From a bacterium (GTDB lineage: Bacteria > Hinthialibacterota > Hinthialibacteria > OLB16), in contig JAJVIK010000013.1 of NCBI GenBank assembly GCA_022072055.1, positions 62,001-126,000 on the forward strand: a stretch of DNA of 64,000 nt, read 5' to 3'. Positions 1 to 8,356 of the stretch are shown here, one piece after another. The notes under the pieces were generated by a model. That model was not told the DNA's origin. It saw only the letters and a program-made list of their open reading frames with translations, and did not search any database. Numbering within the stretch: position 1 is the first letter of the stretch; every line of letters begins with the position of its first letter. The translations under genes and the position numbers were made by a program.

Positions 1-854
1 TTCGCCAGATCGAGGTGGCGACTCGCTTCTCCGCTTGCTTCGGCTCTTAGAACCCGATTGCCCTTCGGCTCGCCCACCAGCGCCCGGACGACCAATCCTT
101 CTCCTTCAAGGCAAGCGTGCGCGGCAATCGGGCTATTGCAGTCCCCGCCCAGTTCGCGCACCAGAGCGCGCTCGGCTTCCGCGGCGATCCGCGTGACGGA
201 ATCCTCCAGGTGGGCCAAGACCTCTCGGAGTTCCTCTCGGTCCGCGAGGGTTTCGATCCCGACAATTCCCTGCCCGGCGGCTGGAAGCATCTGCTCAAGC
301 GTCAACGGATGAATCAGCTCCGGCTCCGAGATCCCAAGACGGTCGATCCCCGCCTTGGCAAGCAGGGTCGCGCCGATCACCCCCTCGCGGACCTTGTTCA
401 AACGGGTCTCCACATTCCCCCGCAAGAGGTCGATTCGGAGGGACCCGTTCTGTTCGAGTGCCTGGACGATCCGCCTCGGGCTGCACGAACCCAGGACTGT
501 TCCCGAGGGGAGATCTCCAAAGCAGGCGGCTCCTGAAGCGATCAGGCAGTCGCGCGGATCGGCGCGCGGCAGGAAGGCCGCGAGGGTGAATTTCGAGTCC
601 AGCGCGGAGGGGACATCCTTGAGGCTGTGGACCGCGAGGTCCACCTCGCAGGAAAGCAGCGCGGACTCGAGCTCCTTCACAAACAGCCCCTTGCCCCCCT
701 TATCGGCGAGCGGTCCGCGCTGGTTTCTATCCCCGCTGGTTTTGATGGGGCGAAGCCGCGCGTCGACGCCCAGCTCCCCCAGCATGTCGCGGACCCAATC
801 CGCCTGCCACATCGCCAGCGCGCTCCCTCGCGTTCCAATCCAAAGGGGTTTCAT
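1..854 (-). CDS. hemC: Hydroxymethylbilane synthase (porphobilinogen deaminase), 3' end outside window
   Basis: It polymerises four porphobilinogen molecules to hydroxymethylbilane in cytosolic tetrapyrrole synthesis. Reading leftward from the ATG at 854, 284 codons are visible and the frame runs off the window; the family is usually near 310 residues. The N-terminus IGTRGSALAMWQA, the GGKGLFVKELE stretch, AVHSLKDVPS and LPAAGQGIVGIE are all diagnostic. The substrate-binding arginine segment reads GSCSPRR instead of the common GTSSLRR. The Cys that carries the dipyrromethane cofactor is present in GGDCNSPIAAHA. The gene is divergent from the VWA gene, and no other haem gene is visible. The identification is firm; only the C-terminus is missing. 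Confidence 0.95.
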   Translation of the reverse strand, partial: MKPLWIGTRGSALAMWQADWVRDMLGELGVDARLRPIKTSGDRNQRGPLADKGGKGLFVKELESALLSCEVDLAVHSLKDVPSALDSKFTLAAFLPRADPRDCLIASGAACFGDLPSGTVLGSCSPRRIVQALEQNGSLRIDLLRGNVETRLNKVREGVIGATLLAKAGIDRLGISEPELIHPLTLEQMLPAAGQGIVGIETLADREELREVLAHLEDSVTRIAAEAERALVRELGGDCNSPIAAHACLEGEGLVVRALVGEPKGNRVLRAEASGEASRHLDLA

Positions 855-954
855 GAGGGCTATCATCCTCCACCTTCCCGACCCGATCCAAGGGGGAACC
901 GAACTCCCTGCTTCTCCTCGCACTCTTCGCCACGCGGTCTATGCACCCCCACCT

Positions 955-1045
955 AACCTCCCCCTTGCAAGGGGGAGGAGACCACTTGCTCCCCTCCCGC
1001 GCTCGGGAGGGGTCGGCGGGAGGGGTTGGGGGAGGGTCGGCGAGG
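955..1045. repeat. Intergenic palindromic repeat (G/C-rich hairpins)
   Basis: Positions 957-978 are a perfect 22-bp palindrome (cctcccccttg / caagggggagg). A second hairpin has 8-bp arms cccctccc (991-998) and gggagggg (1005-1012). Flanking C-rich and G-rich tracts (about 946-960 and 1016-1036) can pair less perfectly around both. The element lies between divergent hemC and the VWA gene. Its style matches dispersed intergenic palindromes found in many environmental bacterial genomes; that link is from memory, not a search. Confidence 0.7.
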
Positions 1046-1071
1046 GAGTAAACTGATTACCAATCACTCTC

Positions 1072-2169
1072 ATGGACTACCGCTTCACCAAATTCGACCC
1101 CAGCGCGCTCCGTGAGGCGCAGCTCGAGCAGCTCCGCAAACTGTTCAATCAGCTCCTGATGCAAACCGGCGGGGATGTGGAGGAGGCGCTGGCCTGGATG
1201 CAACGGCTGTGGGAATACTACGATTTCGAGGAGGGAGGGATCACCTTCGAGGAATTCCGCCAGTATCTGGAGGAAAAGGGGTATCTGCGGGAGGGGGAGG
1301 ACGGGGGCCTGGAGATCACGGTCAAAGGGGAGTATTCCATCCGCTCCGATGCCCTGCTCGAGATTTTTTCCTCGCTCCACAAGGACGCCCTTGGCGACCA
1401 CAGCACCCCCCACAGCGGAGTCGGATTCGACAACCTGCCGGAGACCCGTCCGTTCGAGTTCGGGGATCGGGTCAATGACATCCATTACACGGAGACCATC
1501 AAGAACGCCCTGGTGCGGACCGGCATCGACGACTTCCAGGTGAGCTCCGACGACCTGGTCGTGTATCAGAAAGAGCACCTCACCAATTGCGCCACCGCGC
1601 TGCTGATCGACATCAGCCATAGCATGACCCTCTATGGCGAGGACCGGATCACCCCCGCCAAGCAGGTGGCCATCGCGCTTCAGGAGCTGATTCGCTCGCG
1701 CTTTCCGCGCGACACGGTGGATGTGATTGTGTTCGGGGATGACGCGATGCTGATTGATCCCGCCGAGGTGCCCTTCATCAGCAATGGGCCCTACCACACC
1801 AACACGCACGCGGCGCTCCGGCTCGCGCAGCGCGTGCTTCTCACGCGCCGTCACGCCAACCGTCAGATCTTCATGATCACGGACGGCAAGCCGACTCAGA
1901 TTATCGAGGAGGATGGGGAGGTATACCGGAACACCTTTCACCTGGACCCACGGATTGTGAACCCGACCATCAACGAGGCGATCCGCTGCCGCCGTCACGA
2001 CATCACGATCACCACCTTCATGGTGGCGCGCGACCCCTACCTGCGGGAGTTCATCGACCAGCTCACCATCGCCAATGGGGGCAAGGCGTATTACGCCTCG
2101 CTCGATCAGCTCGGCGAGTTTGTGTTCGCGGACTTCGGGAGGAATCGGAGGAAGAGAGTGAGGGGGTAG
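1072..2169 (+). CDS. VWA (von Willebrand factor A) domain protein
   Basis: This is a 365-residue soluble protein of the VWA type often partnered with MoxR/Mg-chelatase-like AAA+ ATPases. The metal-ion-dependent adhesion site is visible: DISHSM has D180, S182 and S184, a Thr lies in the NTHAAL segment, and MITDGKP follows. The first ~170 residues are charged and helical, with a helical LEQLRKLFNQLL segment, and resemble no enzyme I recognise. No signal peptide or membrane segment is seen. No AAA+ partner lies next to it in the window, so the substrate or complex is unknown. It ends about 190 bp before the next gene. Confidence 0.8.
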   Translation: MDYRFTKFDPSALREAQLEQLRKLFNQLLMQTGGDVEEALAWMQRLWEYYDFEEGGITFEEFRQYLEEKGYLREGEDGGLEITVKGEYSIRSDALLEIFSSLHKDALGDHSTPHSGVGFDNLPETRPFEFGDRVNDIHYTETIKNALVRTGIDDFQVSSDDLVVYQKEHLTNCATALLIDISHSMTLYGEDRITPAKQVAIALQELIRSRFPRDTVDVIVFGDDAMLIDPAEVPFISNGPYHTNTHAALRLAQRVLLTRRHANRQIFMITDGKPTQIIEEDGEVYRNTFHLDPRIVNPTINEAIRCRRHDITITTFMVARDPYLREFIDQLTIANGGKAYYASLDQLGEFVFADFGRNRRKRVRG

Positions 2170-2355
2170 CTCCCAGGAGCGGCGCCGGTCGATCCTCGAA
2201 TGCCCGCTTCCCTTTAACTCTCATAGGCGGGGAGTCTCTAGGGACTCGGAATTATTGCCTCCTCCGTGATTTTCAATTGCCTAAACTGGCATTACCGTAC
2301 GATAATCATGTCTCCCTCCGCCTGGGCGAAGCACAATGGCACAGGAGGTGACAGG

Positions 2356-3591
2356 ATGAGATCTCGCGGGCGGTTTCTGACTCTCGGCCTCGGTTGGTTG
2401 TTTCTGTCGGTTCCCCACGGACCTGCTTTCGGTGTTTTTCCTGACGCGGATTTGGATGATGATGGGGATATCGATGTGCAGGATCTCCTTGTCTGTGTCG
2501 AAGGTGGACACGATGTGGATGGAGATGGGCTGGTAAACGATCGCGACTTGCTTGCGTTTTCCGCCTTGTGGAGCCGTAAGGACTCCCCCACTCCCACACC
2601 AACCGTGGATCCTTCCTTCAGCGAGGTCAGCGGAAGGACCTTCGTGATGGGAGCCCGCCCGGATGGGGATGACTACTCCGCGGGAGGCGGCGGGGAACTC
2701 CCTCGCCACAATGTCACCCTGAACCCGTACTCGATCGGGAGATTCGAGGTCACCAATCAGGCCTTCTGCGCTTTCCTGAACGCAGATGACCTCCCTTCCT
2801 CCATTCACAATGTCGGTCCCCTGGTCTACCTCGGCGACAAAGTGATCTTTCAAGGGGATGACCCGCTGTGTCCAATCGCTCTTGTGGAGGGGGTGTTCAC
2901 ACCAAAGACATTGGTCGCGGTGGTTGAGGGCGTCATCCAACAGGTCCCAATGCATGACCACCCGGCGGTGGATGTTACCTGGTACGGTGCCTTGGCGTAC
3001 TGCAATTGGCTCAGCAAACAGTCGGGTTTCCAGGAATGCTATGATCTTGAACTGTGGAGTCCCATCGATGTCGATCCACTGACCGAGACGATCGAGTTCA
3101 GAAGCGGTTTTCGACTTCCAACCGAGGCGGAGTGGGAGAACGCTGCGGCATGGGATGGACAGAAACACTGGATTTACGGAATGACTTCGGATGTTTTCAC
3201 GGGCGCCGGTCAGGGCAATGTCTACCTCAGCGGTTTCGGTTGGGTAAATCCTCTGAACCTGATCGACAAGCCGTACACCTCACCAGTGGGTTGGTTTGAT
3301 GGGGCCAACATCAGCCCAAACGGAGAAACACAGACTCTGCTTGGCCAGAGTCCGGCCGGTTGCTATGACATGAGCGGAAATGTTTGGGAGTGGGTTTATG
3401 ACATCTTTGGTTACTATAGTGCAGGTGACCAAGTGAACCCGACTGGGCCATTGACGGGCGACGGAAGAGTTCTCCGGGGGGGCAGCTGGGAATGGAACAA
3501 GATTCACTCTCGCACCGCCAAGCGACGGTCGGAACCCCCCGGCTACAGAAGCTACGATCTTGGGCTCCGTCTGGCTCGAAATGCGATATGA
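2356..3591 (+). CDS. Secreted FGE-sulfatase-like (SUMF1) domain protein with dockerin-type EF-hands
   Basis: The start at 2356 is chosen because AGGAGGTGA (2343-2351) is a strong ribosome-binding site seven bases before it, and a signal peptide (residues 1-25) follows. Residues 29-72 hold two Ca-binding loops of dockerin type (DADLDDDGDIDVQDLL and DVDGDGLVNDRDLL). Residues 90-411 form a formylglycine-generating-enzyme-like fold: FVMGARPDGD, FEVTNQAFCAFLN, GFRLPTEAEWENAA, DMSGNVWEWVYD, RVLRGGSWEW, LGLRLAR. I see no closely paired active-site cysteines like those of true sulfatase-activating enzymes, so it is more likely an extracytoplasmic binding protein of this fold than an active FGE. Its partner is unknown. 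Confidence 0.85.
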   Translation: MRSRGRFLTLGLGWLFLSVPHGPAFGVFPDADLDDDGDIDVQDLLVCVEGGHDVDGDGLVNDRDLLAFSALWSRKDSPTPTPTVDPSFSEVSGRTFVMGARPDGDDYSAGGGGELPRHNVTLNPYSIGRFEVTNQAFCAFLNADDLPSSIHNVGPLVYLGDKVIFQGDDPLCPIALVEGVFTPKTLVAVVEGVIQQVPMHDHPAVDVTWYGALAYCNWLSKQSGFQECYDLELWSPIDVDPLTETIEFRSGFRLPTEAEWENAAAWDGQKHWIYGMTSDVFTGAGQGNVYLSGFGWVNPLNLIDKPYTSPVGWFDGANISPNGETQTLLGQSPAGCYDMSGNVWEWVYDIFGYYSAGDQVNPTGPLTGDGRVLRGGSWEWNKIHSRTAKRRSEPPGYRSYDLGLRLARNAI

Positions 3592-3661
3592 GGACTGGAC
3601 AGAGGCTTCGAGGGGGATAGTCCATGATCACTTCCCTCCAGCTCGGTAGGGCTATCTGACC

Positions 3662-4900
3662 TCAAACGCTCGCCGCGGTCCCTTTCGCCAGCTCCCCTGA
3701 AAAGCGGGAGATCTTGCGGATCGCCTGGGCAATCTCCTCCACATGCCGAGTCGTGTCTCCAAGAAGAGCGTTCTGGCGGACCCAGACCGAGGTTTCCGAA
3801 CAGACTTTCTCGGTCACCGGGAGGCTCAGAGAGGCGTAGTCCGGCAAGGCCAGCCCGGCGAGGAAATTGCGGGAATCCTCGAGGAACCCTCTCTCCTGAT
3901 GCAGCGGGCGGTATCCCGCGCGGCACGGGACCCCCTCGCCGGAAAGCGCGCGCATGAACTCCTCCCGCGACAGCCCACGAAAGCCCTCCGGTTCGTAGCG
4001 GAAGATCAGCAGGTGGAGGGCATGACAATCCACGCGCGCATCGCGCTCTTGAAGCGCGATCCCGGGCACATCCGCGAGCGCCGACTTGAGATAGGCCCAG
4101 TTCCGCTCGCGCTGTTGAAACTGCTCCTCAAAGCGCTCTGCCTGCGCGAGCAGCACCGCGGCGGCGAACGCGCTCATCCTCGCGTTGGTTCCCAGCGTGT
4201 GATGTTCGTACTCCGCCCCGCCGGGAACGCGCCCACAATTCTTGAGGCTGGTGAAGATCTCCCAAAACTCCCTCGAATCGGTGACCAGCATGCCCCCCTC
4301 GCCCGCCGGAAGGTTCTTGCTGGATTGAAAACTGAAGCTCCCGATGTCCCCAATCGCGCCGATCCCTTTGCCGTTCCACATCGCCCCATGCGCCTGAGCG
4401 GCATCCTCGATCAGCGCGAGGTTGTGCTCGCGGGCGATCTCGACCATCGAGTCCATGTCGCACGGGCATCCCCCGATGTGAACCGGGATGATCGCCCGGG
4501 TGCGGGGTGTGAGATTGACGCGGATCGAAGCGGGATCGAGATTGAAGGTACCCGGATCGATGTCCGCGAAAACCGGAATGGCCTGAATCCAAAGCACAGC
4601 CGCGGCGGTGGCCATGAAGGTGTACGAGGGGACAATCACCTCATCCCCGCGCCCGATGCCGCGCGCCCGCAAGGCCAGCGACAGGCTGATGGTGCCGTTT
4701 GCGACCGAGGCCGCAAAGCGGGCTCCCTGTAGGCGCGCGAAGCGCTCCTCCCACTCCCGGATCAGGACCGAATCGAGTCCCCAATAGCCGCTCTCCAGCG
4801 CCTCCTTAAGGCGCTCCTCCTCCCGCGCGCCCCACTGGGGCCATCTGGGGAAAGACGTTGTGCATGCTGGGTCGCCTCCCAGCACCGCGAGTCGGCTCAT
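3662..4900 (-). CDS. DegT/DnrJ/EryC1/StrS family PLP aminotransferase (sugar or inosose type)
   Basis: This is a 412-residue cytosolic aminotransferase that would transfer an amino group to a keto-sugar or keto-cyclitol. Visible family marks are [11 protein letters not shown] (cofactor phosphate region), [15 protein letters not shown], the [10 protein letters not shown] aspartate (D166) that binds the pyridine nitrogen, and the Schiff-base lysine K195 in [14 protein letters not shown]. It is monocistronic on the minus strand and convergent with the preceding secreted gene. Two further DegT-type genes occur in this window (25217-26500 and 47438-48526), but they are clearly different in sequence. 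The exact sugar substrate cannot be read from the sequence. Confidence 0.9.
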   Translation of the reverse strand: MSRLAVLGGDPACTTSFPRWPQWGAREEERLKEALESGYWGLDSVLIREWEERFARLQGARFAASVANGTISLSLALRARGIGRGDEVIVPSYTFMATAAAVLWIQAIPVFADIDPGTFNLDPASIRVNLTPRTRAIIPVHIGGCPCDMDSMVEIAREHNLALIEDAAQAHGAMWNGKGIGAIGDIGSFSFQSSKNLPAGEGGMLVTDSREFWEIFTSLKNCGRVPGGAEYEHHTLGTNARMSAFAAAVLLAQAERFEEQFQQRERNWAYLKSALADVPGIALQERDARVDCHALHLLIFRYEPEGFRGLSREEFMRALSGEGVPCRAGYRPLHQERGFLEDSRNFLAGLALPDYASLSLPVTEKVCSETSVWVRQNALLGDTTRHVEEIAQAIRKISRFSGELAKGTAASV

Positions 4901-5125
4901 CCGAGTCTCTCTCTTTCGATTCTTTTCAATTCAATTCGGGAGCAAATATCGATTATCCGTTCGTGCCGGGGGAATGTCTACCAAATCCGCCCACGATTCG
5001 CCCCAAACCTTCAACCTGTTTTTGTTGACAGCCACCTGAAAACCCGGGAAAACGTGCTAGCCTATGGGCCTTGGAGCCTGGAGGGGGCCGCCTCAAGGCC
5101 ATTCGGTCGTGGAAAGGAGCCGCAC

Positions 5126-5677
5126 ATGGAGTGGATCGTTGTCTTGGGAATCCTGGTTCTGATCGCCTTGTTTGTCGCCGGGCTATACAACTCGCTTGTC
5201 CGGTTGCGTCAGCAAGTCAAGAACGCCTGGTCACAGATCGATGTCCAGCTCAAACGTCGCTACGACCTGATCCCCAACCTGGTGGAAACCGCCAAGGGGT
5301 ATTTGAAGCACGAGCGTGAGACCTTGGAAGCGGTGGTCAAGGCGCGTCAGATGGCCATCGACGCCAGCACGGTCAAGGATCAGATCGCGGCGGAGAACAT
5401 GCTCACCTCGACCTTGCGCTCGCTTTTCGCGGTGGCCGAGGCCTACCCGGATCTCAAGGCCAACCAGAACATGATCGCGCTCCAGGAGGAGCTCGCCTCA
5501 ACCGAGAACAAGATCGGTTTCGCGCGCCAGTTCTATAACGATCAGGTGATGCACTACAACACCCGCCGGGAGACATTCCCGACAGTTCTGCTCGCGGGGA
5601 TGTTCGGATTCGGCCCGGAGGAGTTCTTCGAGATCGAACTGGAGGCGGAGCGCGCCGCGCCGAAGGTCCAGTTTTAG
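5126..5677 (+). CDS. lemA: LemA family protein
   Basis: It is 183 residues with an N-terminal membrane anchor (about residues 1-20, [18 protein letters not shown]) and a helical cytosolic-type domain. The family hallmark [21 protein letters not shown] is clear, followed by [21 protein letters not shown] and [16 protein letters not shown]. The start at 5126 is preferred over upstream codons because AAGGAG (5114-5119) lies six bases before it and the membrane segment then begins at once. The htpX-like protease follows 12 bp later. LemA next to HtpX is a recurrent pair thought to act in envelope protein quality control. The molecular role of LemA remains unclear. Confidence 0.95.
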   Translation: MEWIVVLGILVLIALFVAGLYNSLVRLRQQVKNAWSQIDVQLKRRYDLIPNLVETAKGYLKHERETLEAVVKARQMAIDASTVKDQIAAENMLTSTLRSLFAVAEAYPDLKANQNMIALQEELASTENKIGFARQFYNDQVMHYNTRRETFPTVLLAGMFGFGPEEFFEIELEAERAAPKVQF

Positions 5678-5689
5678 GGCGTCCGTGGG

Positions 5690-6631
5690 ATGTACGACCT
5701 GATCCGCGCCAACAAGCGCAACTCCTGGCTCCTGATCTTCCTGTGCGCCCTGGTGTTGCTTGGACTCGCGGCCTCGATTGGCCTGGCCGCGAGCGAGGGG
5801 GATCCCGAGGCGGGAATCGCCTTCGCGATCCTCGCGATTCCTCTCTTCTTCGTTCTGTTCATGGCGAGCTGGTTCGGCGGGCGCCGCATGGTGCTCTCAA
5901 TGAGCGACGCTCGGAGGATTGAACACGCGGACCACCCCCAACTTTTCAACGTGGTGGAGGAAATGGCCATCGCCGCCGGGCTGCCGATGCCGGATGTTTA
6001 TATCATCGAGGATTCCGCGCCGAACGCCTTCGCCACGGGACGAGATCCAAACCACTCGGCGGTGGCGGTCACCACTGGCCTCCTTGAGAAACTCGACCGC
6101 AATGAGCTCCAAGGGGTGATCGCCCATGAAATGTCGCACATCCGCAATTACGACATCCGCTTCGCGCTTCTGATGGCGGTGATGGTGGGGACCATCGCGC
6201 TGATCAGCGACGCCTTCCTCCGAGGGGTTTTCCGCGGCTCCGGGCGACGGTCTTCGCGGAAGGAGGGCGGCGGTGGTCACATCATCTTACTCCTCATCGC
6301 CATCCTTTTCGCACTCCTCGCGCCGCTGATCGGGAAGCTGATCCAGCTCGCGGTCTCGCGCCAGCGCGAGTTCCTCGCGGACAGCTCCGCCGCCGAGCTC
6401 ACCCGCTATCCGGAGGGCTTGGCGAGCGCTCTGCTTAAGATCTCCCGTGACGAGGAGGTCCTGGAGGTCGCCAACCGCGCCACCCAGCACATGTATATCG
6501 TGAACCCGATCAAACCCTTCGAGGATCGCGCCAAGGCGCTCTTCTCCACCCACCCGCCGATTGAGGAGCGCGTGGCGCGGTTGCGCTCCATCGCGCAACA
6601 GGGGGAGATTCGGAATCCCACGCAAGAGTAA
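5690..6631 (+). CDS. htpX: M48 family membrane metalloprotease, HtpX-like
   Basis: This is a 313-residue membrane-embedded zinc protease of the HtpX/Ste24 family that degrades damaged membrane proteins. The zinc motif HEMSH is at residues 146-150, and the third ligand Glu lies in SRQREFLADSSAAELTR. Two hydrophobic N-terminal segments (about 12-34 and 43-62) and two after the active site (about 160-176 and 197-220) give the expected four-helix topology, with the catalytic side facing the cytoplasm in known members. A basic, Gly-rich loop (SGRRSSRKEGGGGH) precedes the last pair. It is cotranscribed with lemA and ends 7 bp from a convergent acyl-CoA ligase gene. Confidence 0.95.
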   Translation: MYDLIRANKRNSWLLIFLCALVLLGLAASIGLAASEGDPEAGIAFAILAIPLFFVLFMASWFGGRRMVLSMSDARRIEHADHPQLFNVVEEMAIAAGLPMPDVYIIEDSAPNAFATGRDPNHSAVAVTTGLLEKLDRNELQGVIAHEMSHIRNYDIRFALLMAVMVGTIALISDAFLRGVFRGSGRRSSRKEGGGGHIILLLIAILFALLAPLIGKLIQLAVSRQREFLADSSAAELTRYPEGLASALLKISRDEEVLEVANRATQHMYIVNPIKPFEDRAKALFSTHPPIEERVARLRSIAQQGEIRNPTQE

Positions 6632-6638
6632 CACCCCC

Positions 6639-8267
6639 TCAATTCACCCGCTTCTCCCTGCCGGCCCATTCGCGCTCGCGGAGTACAAATTTCTGCACCT
6701 TCCCGGTGGCGGTCTTGGGGAGCTCGCCGAACTCCACCTGTTTGGGGCATTTGAAGTGGGCAATGTGGGAGCGGCAGTGCGTCACAATCTCCTCCACGGT
6801 CGCCGTGGCGCCGGGCTTGAGCGTGACAAAGGCCTTGGGGACCTCGCCCCACTTGTCATCCGGGATCGCGATCACCGCGCATTCGAGCACCGCCGGATGG
6901 CGCACCACGGTCTTCTCGACCTCGATGGTGGAGATGTTTTCGCCACCGGAGATGATGATGTCTTTCTTCCGATCCCGGAGTTCGATGTACCCATCGGGAT
7001 GCATCACGCCCAAGTCGCCGGAGTGGAACCAACCGCCGCGAAAGGCCTCCTCGGTGGCCTCTGGGTTGTTGAAATACCCTTTCATGACATTGTTTCCGCG
7101 CATGCACACGTCGCCGAGGGTTTCCCCATCCCTCGGCACATCGTTCATGTCCGAGTCCACCACGCGCAGATGGAGCGCGTTGGCGTTGGCGACCCCTTGG
7201 CGCGCGAGAAGCAAGGCCTGTTCGTGCAACGGAAGGGTCTCCCACTCCGGCTCCATCCGGCAGGTGGTATGGGGACCGTAGGTTTCCGTGAGACCATACA
7301 GATGCTTGACCTCGATCCCAACCTTGCGGCAATTCTCGAGCAGTGTGGGACTGGGCGGCGCGCCCGCGGTGTTGGCGCGGACACAGTGAGGAAACCGTCT
7401 TCCGGACTCGGCGGCATATTGGCAAATCCCGAGCATGACCGTGGGCGCCCCGCAGAGATCGGTGACCCCCTCCTTCTCCACCAAGTCGAAGACAAGTTCG
7501 GGACGGAACTTGCGGAGACACACATGGGTTCCGCCGACCAGGGTTACGGAGTACGGAAAGACCCAGCCGTTGCAGTGGAACATGGGGACAGTCCAGAGGT
7601 AGACCGAATCGCGGTTGATTCCGGAGTAGATCGGGGTCCCGAAAGCGTTGAGCGCCGCGCCGCGATGAGTGTACATGACCCCCTTGGGACGACCGGTCGT
7701 TCCGGAGGTGTAGTTGATCGCCAGGGTGTGGTTCTCATCCTCAAGGCTGAAGCCGATTCCGCCGCCATCGGAGCAGGCGAGGGCGGCCTCATAGTCCCCT
7801 TCGGATTTCTTGAGGGGAACGGGATGGACCGGGGAAAGGGTCCTGTCGGTCACGGTTATGGTTTTCAGGTCTTTGGGGAGGCGATCCTCGATCCTCGCGA
7901 GGGGCTCGGCAAGCTCGGTGTCCACAATCAGCGCCTTGCAGCCGCTGTGTTCGAGGATGTACAGGATCTCCTCAGGCAGCAATCGAGTGTTAATGGCCAC
8001 GAGGATCGCTTCCAGCATGGGAACCGCGAAATGGGCCTCCAGCATCTCCGGGGTGTTCCACAAGAGGGCGGCCACTCGATCCCCCTTTTCGATTCCCAAG
8101 GCGCGCAGGACGGCGGCCAGGCGACTGGCCCGGTCCAGGAACTCGGCATAGGTCCGACGCTCCTGGCCGTACACCACGGCGGTCTTAGTCGGTCGGGTCG
8201 CGGCGGTGTGGAACAGGAACGGAACTGGAGACAGCGGGTCATGCCAGGGAGAGGGATGGGGTCCCAT
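6639..8267 (-). CDS. AMP-forming acyl-CoA synthetase (fatty-acyl-CoA ligase family)
   Basis: A 542-residue adenylate-forming ligase would activate a carboxylic acid to the acyl-AMP and then the CoA thioester. The phosphate-binding P-loop YTSGTTGRPKG is at about 187-197. LYGLTETYGP (A5), GWFHSGDLGVMHPDGY (A7), RKKDIIISGGENIS (A8 hinge) and the catalytic lysine in PKTATGKVQKF are all present. The start at 8267 is chosen for the GAGGAGG ribosome-binding site nine bases upstream on the minus strand. The overall sequence is closest in feel to medium/long-chain fatty-acyl-CoA ligases, but the acyl substrate cannot be fixed. It is convergent with htpX and divergent from the next membrane-protein gene. 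Confidence 0.92.
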   Translation of the reverse strand: MGPHPSPWHDPLSPVPFLFHTAATRPTKTAVVYGQERRTYAEFLDRASRLAAVLRALGIEKGDRVAALLWNTPEMLEAHFAVPMLEAILVAINTRLLPEEILYILEHSGCKALIVDTELAEPLARIEDRLPKDLKTITVTDRTLSPVHPVPLKKSEGDYEAALACSDGGGIGFSLEDENHTLAINYTSGTTGRPKGVMYTHRGAALNAFGTPIYSGINRDSVYLWTVPMFHCNGWVFPYSVTLVGGTHVCLRKFRPELVFDLVEKEGVTDLCGAPTVMLGICQYAAESGRRFPHCVRANTAGAPPSPTLLENCRKVGIEVKHLYGLTETYGPHTTCRMEPEWETLPLHEQALLLARQGVANANALHLRVVDSDMNDVPRDGETLGDVCMRGNNVMKGYFNNPEATEEAFRGGWFHSGDLGVMHPDGYIELRDRKKDIIISGGENISTIEVEKTVVRHPAVLECAVIAIPDDKWGEVPKAFVTLKPGATATVEEIVTHCRSHIAHFKCPKQVEFGELPKTATGKVQKFVLREREWAGREKRVN

Positions 8268-8356
8268 CGGGCGGCGCCTCCTCGGAAAGAATGAGGCGCC
8301 ATGATGCCCGTCTCCCGGTTCCAATCAAGGCCCGCTCTGGGGATGATACGCGCGCG

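Noticed and set aside
5025-5030. Lone TTGACA about 95 bp before lemA
   Set aside because: No -10 element at a proper distance, so it is not called a promoter.
6561-8294. Long open frame on the plus strand antisense to the acyl-CoA ligase gene
   Set aside because: High GC leaves long stop-free antisense frames; the minus-strand product has all adenylate-forming motifs while the plus-strand one has none.
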